From contig JALVEA010000287.1 of the NCBI GenBank assembly GCA_027008665.1, positions 1 through 9,541 on the forward strand: 9,541 bases of DNA. The letters run 5' to 3'. Of this stretch, positions 5,397 through 9,541 are shown one piece after another. The translations under genes and the position numbers were made by a program. Source of the DNA: Thiotrichaceae bacterium. Lineage in GTDB: Bacteria; Pseudomonadota; Gammaproteobacteria; Thiotrichales; Thiotrichaceae. Each line of letters starts with the position of its first letter. The first letter of the stretch is position 1. Under the pieces are notes generated by a model, which saw only the letters and a program-made list of their open reading frames with translations, was not told the origin of the DNA and ran no database searches.

Positions 5397-7226
5397 ATGT
5401 GTGGCATTGTCGGTGCAATAGCACAACGACCTGTAACAGAAATTTTATTAGAAGGGTTAAGACGCTTAGAATACCGAGGTTATGATTCAGCAGGTGTTGC
5501 TTTATTGGACTCGGATCAGAGCATACAACGTGTTCGAGCATTAGGACGGGTTAGTGTATTAGAGAAAAAATTACAACAACAGCCCACAACAGGAACAATG
5601 GGTATTTCACATACTCGTTGGGCAACACACGGTGAACCCGCAGAGCGTAATGCACATCCACATATTAGTAATGACCGTGTTGCGGTAGTGCATAATGGCA
5701 TTATTGAAAACTATGAAATATTACGCGAACAACTGATTAGCAAAGGTTATCAATTTCAATCGGAAACAGATACCGAAGTGATCGCGCATCTGATTGATGA
5801 AAATTTAGAATTTGAATCTTCTTTACTGGATGCTGTAAAAGCAACCATTAAACAATTAGAGGGCGCTTATGCCCTAGGTGTTATTTCACCTAAAGAGCCT
5901 GATACCTTAATTGCTGTGCGTAAAGGTAGTCCATTAATTATTGGTGTAGGCTTAGGAGAGAATTTTATAGGCTCTGATGTACAGGCAATGCTGCCTGTTA
6001 CGAATCGTTTTATTTATCTTGAAAATAATGATCTGGTGAAATTATCACGTTATCAAATCGAAATTCAAGATGGCAATGGCAATAAGGTTGAGCGTCCGAT
6101 TAAAGAGTCAAAAGCTTGTTCATTGGATTCTGATCTGGGTGAATTTCGTCACTTTATGCACAAAGAAATTCACGAACAACCCTTATCGGTACAAAATACC
6201 TTAGAAGGTCGTCTTGGTCGAGACTATATTCATCAATGTATTACAGGTGAGAATGTTTTAGAAACGCTACAACAAGTAAAAGAAGTACAAATTATCGCCT
6301 GTGGTACTAGCTACCATGCAGGTTTGATCGCACGTTATTGGATCGAAAGTATGACAGAACTCGCTTGTCATGTAGAGGTTGCGAGTGAATACCGTTATCG
6401 TCGTCAACCGCAACGTGATGGAGTTCTTTTTGTTACTATTTCGCAATCAGGAGAAACCGCTGATACACTGGCGGCTTTAGAAAAAGCAAAACAAAATAAC
6501 GCACTGGCTACGCTAACTATCTGCAATGTCCCTGAAAGTTCTTTAATTCGTGAATCTGATTTTTCACTGCTTACCATAGCAGGGGCTGAAATTGGTGTTG
6601 CATCCACTAAAGCGTTTACCACTCAATTAGTTTGTTTACAGTTATTGATGGGACTGTTATTACAAGCAAAAGGGAATCCGAAACAGGTTGAGAAGATTGT
6701 CACAAATCTTAAAAAACTACCTACCTTATTAGAAGCTGCTATTGAGAAAGAAAAAGAAATTGAAATAGTAGCGGAGCATTTTATTGAAAAACACCATGCT
6801 TTATTTTTAGGGCGTGGGGAGCAGTACCCCGTTGCAATGGAAGGGGCTTTAAAACTCAAAGAAATCTCTTATATCCATGCTGAAGCTTATCCTGCGGGTG
6901 AATTAAAACACGGTCCTTTAGCTTTAGTTGATAATGAAATGCCGATTATTGCTATTGCACCGAATACGCATTTAATTGAAAAACTAAAATCTAATTTAGA
7001 AGAAGTTCGCTCCCGTGGCGGGGAGTTATATTTATTTGCAGATAAAAATACAGGAATAGAACAAAGAGATAATCTCCATTTAATTAAAATGGATGAAGTC
7101 CCCGAAATATTAGCCCCTATTATTTATACCATTCCATTGCAATTACTTTCTTATCATGTTGCTGTTTTTAAAGGGACAGATGTGGATAAACCAAGGAATT
7201 TAGCAAAATCAGTGACAGTTGAATAA
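5397..7226 (+). CDS. glmS: Glutamine-fructose-6-phosphate aminotransferase (isomerizing)
   Basis: GlmS makes glucosamine-6-phosphate from fructose-6-phosphate and glutamine, the first committed step of amino-sugar synthesis. The 609-residue length equals that of E. coli GlmS. The class II glutaminase domain starts with MCGIVGAIAQR, where Cys2 is the nucleophile after Met removal; it continues with SHTRWATHGEP (R74, W75), HNGIIENYE (N100, G101) and SETDTEVIAHL. Two SIS sugar-isomerase domains follow, marked by CGTSYHAG, SQSGETADTLAAL, GVASTKAFTTQ, then FLGRGEQYP, EGALKLKEISYIHAEAY and GELKHGPLAL. It ends in the typical DKPRNLAKSVTVE. AAAGGA at 5384-5389 lies 7 nt before the ATG, a strong ribosome site unlike that of glmU. 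No glmS ribozyme is expected or seen, as only 18 nt separate it from glmU. No terminator is visible after it. Confidence 0.99.
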   Translation: MCGIVGAIAQRPVTEILLEGLRRLEYRGYDSAGVALLDSDQSIQRVRALGRVSVLEKKLQQQPTTGTMGISHTRWATHGEPAERNAHPHISNDRVAVVHNGIIENYEILREQLISKGYQFQSETDTEVIAHLIDENLEFESSLLDAVKATIKQLEGAYALGVISPKEPDTLIAVRKGSPLIIGVGLGENFIGSDVQAMLPVTNRFIYLENNDLVKLSRYQIEIQDGNGNKVERPIKESKACSLDSDLGEFRHFMHKEIHEQPLSVQNTLEGRLGRDYIHQCITGENVLETLQQVKEVQIIACGTSYHAGLIARYWIESMTELACHVEVASEYRYRRQPQRDGVLFVTISQSGETADTLAALEKAKQNNALATLTICNVPESSLIRESDFSLLTIAGAEIGVASTKAFTTQLVCLQLLMGLLLQAKGNPKQVEKIVTNLKKLPTLLEAAIEKEKEIEIVAEHFIEKHHALFLGRGEQYPVAMEGALKLKEISYIHAEAYPAGELKHGPLALVDNEMPIIAIAPNTHLIEKLKSNLEEVRSRGGELYLFADKNTGIEQRDNLHLIKMDEVPEILAPIIYTIPLQLLSYHVAVFKGTDVDKPRNLAKSVTVE

Positions 7227-7291
7227 TCTATAAAGCATCACTTCCATTTTCCTAAATTGAGATTGTGCAAGTATTTTGGGGCAAAAGAAAA

Positions 7292-7738
7292 ATGAGGAAA
7301 ATTTTAATACAAGAAGAACCCTTTAAACCTTGGCAATTGCTGTTGGATTATGAGCAACAGAGTATGCAGGGAAAGCGTGATTATGGTGCGACTGCGACCT
7401 TTATTGGTACTATGCGTGATTTTAATCAGGGGGATGATGTTCTGAGTATGTTTTTAGAACACTACCCTGTAATGACAGAAAATAAATTGCATCAATTAGT
7501 TGATCAAGCCAATAAACAATGGTCTTTGCTGAATACGCTTATTATTCACCGTATTGGACATATTTATCCTAGTGACCCAATCGTCTTAGTTGCAGTATGG
7601 TCTGTGCATCGAAAAGATGCTTTTGAAGCCAGTCGTTTTTTAATGGAGCAACTAAAAAGCAAAGTACCTTTCTGGAAAAAAGAAATCTTAAGCGATGGCA
7701 CTGAGCGTTGGGTGGAGAAAAATACCAAGGGCTATTAA
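7292..7738 (+). CDS. moaE: Molybdopterin synthase catalytic (large) subunit MoaE
   Basis: MoaE, with the sulfur carrier MoaD, converts cyclic pyranopterin monophosphate to molybdopterin in the cytoplasm. The 148-residue protein matches the family length (about 150). Seen motifs are YGATATFIGTMRDFN (31-45), the strongly conserved LEHYP (55-59) and M61-T62-E63, IIHRIG (84-89), VHRKDAFEA (105-113), and LKSKVPFWKKE with K122 and K129 at the positions of the two essential lysines of E. coli MoaE. The ATG at 7292 is preferred because the product then begins like other MoaE proteins. A GTG at 7265 in the same frame would add nine residues; neither start has a textbook ribosome site (GGGG at 7278-7281 is 10 nt before the ATG). 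moaD and the other moa genes are not in the window. It lies 65 nt after glmS with no terminator seen between. Confidence 0.96.
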   Translation: MRKILIQEEPFKPWQLLLDYEQQSMQGKRDYGATATFIGTMRDFNQGDDVLSMFLEHYPVMTENKLHQLVDQANKQWSLLNTLIIHRIGHIYPSDPIVLVAVWSVHRKDAFEASRFLMEQLKSKVPFWKKEILSDGTERWVEKNTKGY

Positions 7739-7747
7739 TTGATAATT

Positions 7748-8470
7748 TTACTTTAAAAAATGCTTAATCACATGACCTGCCATCTGTAATCCAAACAAGG
7801 CGGGTAAATAAGAAATAGTGCCATTAGTTGAGCGTGGATGGGCGTTAGGGTCATCTTCTATGGGGCGATGTTCAGTACCTTTACTGGGAATCTCATTAGA
7901 GAATACCACAGGGTATTTTAATGAACCACCTGCCTTTCGCATTCGTTGACGCATCATGCGCGCTAGAGGGCAGACATTGGTTTGTTCCAAATGGGTAATT
8001 TCAATTTTACTCGGATCAATGCGTCCACCAGCACCCATGCTAGAAATAATAGGTATATGTTGCTGTTGACAAGCAGTGACTAATGCCACTTTGCTGGAGA
8101 TCGAATCAATACAATCTAGCACATAATCAAAGGAGGTATTATTTAATAGCGCCTCTACATTCTCAGGTTTAATAAAATCATCAATAGCGGTTATGCGTAC
8201 CTCAGGGTTAATATCCAGCGCTCGTTGTCGCATTACTTCCACCTTTGATTGACCTAGTGTGGAATGTAAAGCAATTAATTGACGATTGATATTGGATTCG
8301 CTCACCACATCATGATCAATTAAAGTTATTTTTCCGATACCTGCGCGCACCATCGCTTCAACGACAAAGCTACCTACTCCACCAATTCCAGCAATTAAAA
8401 CCTGTTTATGTTGCAAAAAATATAAACCATCTTCGCCAACTAAGAGTTGCGTGCGTTCATGTATACTCAT
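7748..8470 (-). CDS. tcdA: tRNA threonylcarbamoyladenosine dehydratase TcdA (YgdL/CsdL, ThiF/E1-like)
   Basis: TcdA uses ATP to dehydrate t6A37 in tRNAs to cyclic ct6A. The 240-residue protein has the E1-like adenylation fold: an N-terminal ERTQLLVGEDGL, the nucleotide loop GIGGVGS (28-34), DHDVVSESNINRQ (52-64) with the adenylation Arg63, and DCIDS around D122. GGRIDPSKIEITHL and TNGTISYLPALFGL near the end are typical of the YgdL branch. It lacks the CxxC zinc pairs expected of MoeB/ThiF, so the adjacent moaE should not lead to a MoeB call. It is somewhat shorter than E. coli TcdA (268), with sequence missing before the C-terminal block. The ATG at 8470 is preceded by AAAGGT. It starts 6 nt after the upstream gene's stop and converges on moaE with 9 nt between stops. 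csdA and csdE are not in view. Confidence 0.93.
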   Translation of the reverse strand: MSIHERTQLLVGEDGLYFLQHKQVLIAGIGGVGSFVVEAMVRAGIGKITLIDHDVVSESNINRQLIALHSTLGQSKVEVMRQRALDINPEVRITAIDDFIKPENVEALLNNTSFDYVLDCIDSISSKVALVTACQQQHIPIISSMGAGGRIDPSKIEITHLEQTNVCPLARMMRQRMRKAGGSLKYPVVFSNEIPSKGTEHRPIEDDPNAHPRSTNGTISYLPALFGLQMAGHVIKHFLK

Positions 8471-8476
8471 TTTTAT

Positions 8477-8983
8477 TTACCTTTTGCTTAGACCTTGTGG
8501 TTGTACCGTTGTAATGGTGGTAACTAATGCACCTTGTTGTGTTTTAGCATTATAAATCAATGCTAATTCTCTGCCTTGATCAATGCCTTTAAAGTAGCTA
8601 GTACGTGTCAAGGTTTTAGGTTGCCACCAATCTCGTGGAGGAGCGTTTGTATAGAAGGTTGTATTTAATATCTTCTCGGTTAAATCCAATTGTTTTAGTT
8701 TTTTTGAGCGGATAAAACGTTCCACTGCGGCGCGTTTCACTTTAAAAATAAACCAGGATGTTGCACGAGTTTTAGATTGTTGTCTTGCCGCTTCAACTCC
8801 CATAAAATTAGCATTAGGTGATAAAAACCATCGTCTTAATGCATCTTCAGCATCCTCGGAGTCCGCATCGCGTATAATATTTTCTTTGATAGGAAAGAAA
8901 TAATCCAAAACCCACGGGGTTAATGCGAGGCTAAACCCCGCTAAAATTGTTATTGCCATTACGATAGGTAATATGTATTTCAT
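8477..8983 (-). CDS. Membrane-anchored protein of unknown function
   Basis: I do not recognise this family. The 168-residue product has one N-terminal hydrophobic segment (about residues 4-23: ILPIVMAITILAGFSLALTP) that is either an uncleaved signal anchor or a poorly cleaved signal peptide. The remainder is hydrophilic and probably periplasmic. An acidic patch (DADSEDAED, 39-47) is followed by an Arg-rich stretch. SWFIFKVKRAAVERFIR (76-92) and PPRDWWQP (115-122) stand out as likely conserved core elements, and residues 138-156 look like beta-strands (RELALIYN, GALVTTI). There are no Cys residues and no obvious catalytic motif. The start codon lies 7 nt after the stop of the TatD-family gene, and the sequence around that stop (TGAGA) may act as its ribosome site. 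tcdA follows 6 nt downstream, so it is in a three-gene operon whose other members are housekeeping enzymes, which gives no direct functional clue. Confidence 0.8.
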   Translation of the reverse strand: MKYILPIVMAITILAGFSLALTPWVLDYFFPIKENIIRDADSEDAEDALRRWFLSPNANFMGVEAARQQSKTRATSWFIFKVKRAAVERFIRSKKLKQLDLTEKILNTTFYTNAPPRDWWQPKTLTRTSYFKGIDQGRELALIYNAKTQQGALVTTITTVQPQGLSKR

Positions 8984-8990
8984 TTATATC

Positions 8991-9541
8991 TCATTTTTTA
9001 TCAACAAAATTAAATAATTGTTTCGCATTATTTGTCGTTATCTGAATAACATCCTGAATTGAAATCCTGCGTAATTTAGCTATTGTTGTTGCAATATGAA
9101 TGAGAAAAGCAGGTTCATTGCGTTGTTGATAATGTTTTGCATCAGGTTGATCGGGAGCATCTGTTTCTAATAATAAAGCATCTAGTGGTAAAGTAGCTAC
9201 AAGATGCCGTAATTTTTTAGCACGCATATAAGTAATTGGACCACCAAAACCTAGATAAAAGCCCTGATCAATCAATTGATAGGCCTGTTGTTCGCTTCCA
9301 GAAAAAGAATGAATAACGCCGCGTGGATTAGTGTGTTGTCGAATTTCTTTTAAGACTAAATCCAGCGATTTACGTGCGTGTAGTATAACAGGGAGTTGAT
9401 GCTGTTGTGCCAATCCTAACTGGCTATGAAATAAATGCAGTTGTGCGTTTTTAGCCTGTTGTCGGTCTGTTTGTTGTTTGAAAATAAAGAAATCTAAACC
9501 ACATTCGCCAACGGCAATGGCTTTTTCAGTTTGTAACCAGT
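8991..9541 (-). CDS. TatD-family metal-dependent hydrolase, YjjV-like (N-terminus outside window)
   Basis: TatD proteins are cytoplasmic TIM-barrel metal-dependent hydrolases, several of them with DNase or deoxynucleotide-proofreading activity. The frame is open to the right-hand edge: upstream of the TTG at 9413 it continues through codons giving AIAVGECGLDFF, so that TTG is internal. About 183 of roughly 260 residues are present. Metal-site motifs seen are the Glu of GECGLD, the His of PVILHARKS, the His of GVIHSFSGS, and the Asp of LLLETDAPDQP. The first HxHxD motif lies beyond the window. GFGGPITYMRAKK and TDAPD followed by a Gln/Asn-rich loop match E. coli YjjV more closely than TatD or YcfH. 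It heads the leftward operon with the 168-residue membrane protein and tcdA. Confidence 0.94.
   Translation of the reverse strand, partial: WLQTEKAIAVGECGLDFFIFKQQTDRQQAKNAQLHLFHSQLGLAQQHQLPVILHARKSLDLVLKEIRQHTNPRGVIHSFSGSEQQAYQLIDQGFYLGFGGPITYMRAKKLRHLVATLPLDALLLETDAPDQPDAKHYQQRNEPAFLIHIATTIAKLRRISIQDVIQITTNNAKQLFNFVDKK

Noticed and set aside
7265..7291. GTG start for moaE at 7265
   Set aside because: The added MQVFWGKRK has no counterpart in MoaE proteins and no clear ribosome site; the ATG at 7292 gives the normal family N-terminus. Not fully excluded.
7748..8470. MoeB (MoaD adenylyltransferase) because of the neighbouring moaE
   Set aside because: The protein has YgdL/TcdA-type signatures, lacks the zinc CxxC pairs, and belongs to the opposite-strand operon.

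Overview
The window looks like chromosomal DNA from a gammaproteobacterium of moderate to low GC. The end of the ATP synthase operon (atpD-atpC) lies close upstream of glmU-glmS, as in Escherichia coli, and the AtpD, AtpC, GlmU, GlmS, MoaE, TcdA and YjjV/TatD-like proteins all align by eye with their enterobacterial counterparts. A sulfur-oxidiser-like (Thiotrichales-type) lineage is possible, but the sequence does not prove it. I see no mobile element, rRNA, tRNA or CRISPR array.

Layout on the + strand: 1-922 is the 3' two thirds of atpD, followed 17 nt later by atpC (940-1365) and a strong intrinsic terminator (1412-1446). Two exported-protein genes then sit between the ATP synthase operon and glmU. 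The first (1625-2458) encodes a lipoprotein with a VAGGSQ-type linker, three copies of a His/Cys motif and a C-terminal peptidoglycan-binding domain; it has its own sigma70-like promoter and terminator. The second (2693-3982) encodes a 429-residue secreted protein with a possible Cys/His hydrolase-like core; an 11-bp tandem repeat lies just upstream of its putative promoter. glmU (3999-5378) follows after only 16 nt and glmS (5397-7226) after another 18 nt, so these three genes are probably co-transcribed. moaE (7292-7738) closes the rightward group.

Layout on the - strand: a leftward group runs from a TatD-family (YjjV-like) hydrolase (8991-9541, 5' end outside the window) through a 168-residue membrane-anchored protein of unknown function (8477-8983) to tcdA (7748-8470). 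Spacings are 6-7 nt, so this is almost certainly one operon. It converges on moaE with 9 nt between the stop codons.

Functionally the window covers F1 ATP synthase, UDP-GlcNAc supply for peptidoglycan and LPS (GlmS makes glucosamine-6-P; GlmU makes UDP-GlcNAc after the GlmM step), molybdopterin synthesis and tRNA ct6A modification. The least ordinary part is the pair of envelope genes between atpC and glmU. The His/Cys-repeat lipoprotein is the best candidate for something undescribed: by its motifs it would be tethered to the outer membrane by its lipid, could bind peptidoglycan through its C-terminal domain, and carries 18 His and 6 Cys in three regularly spaced units.
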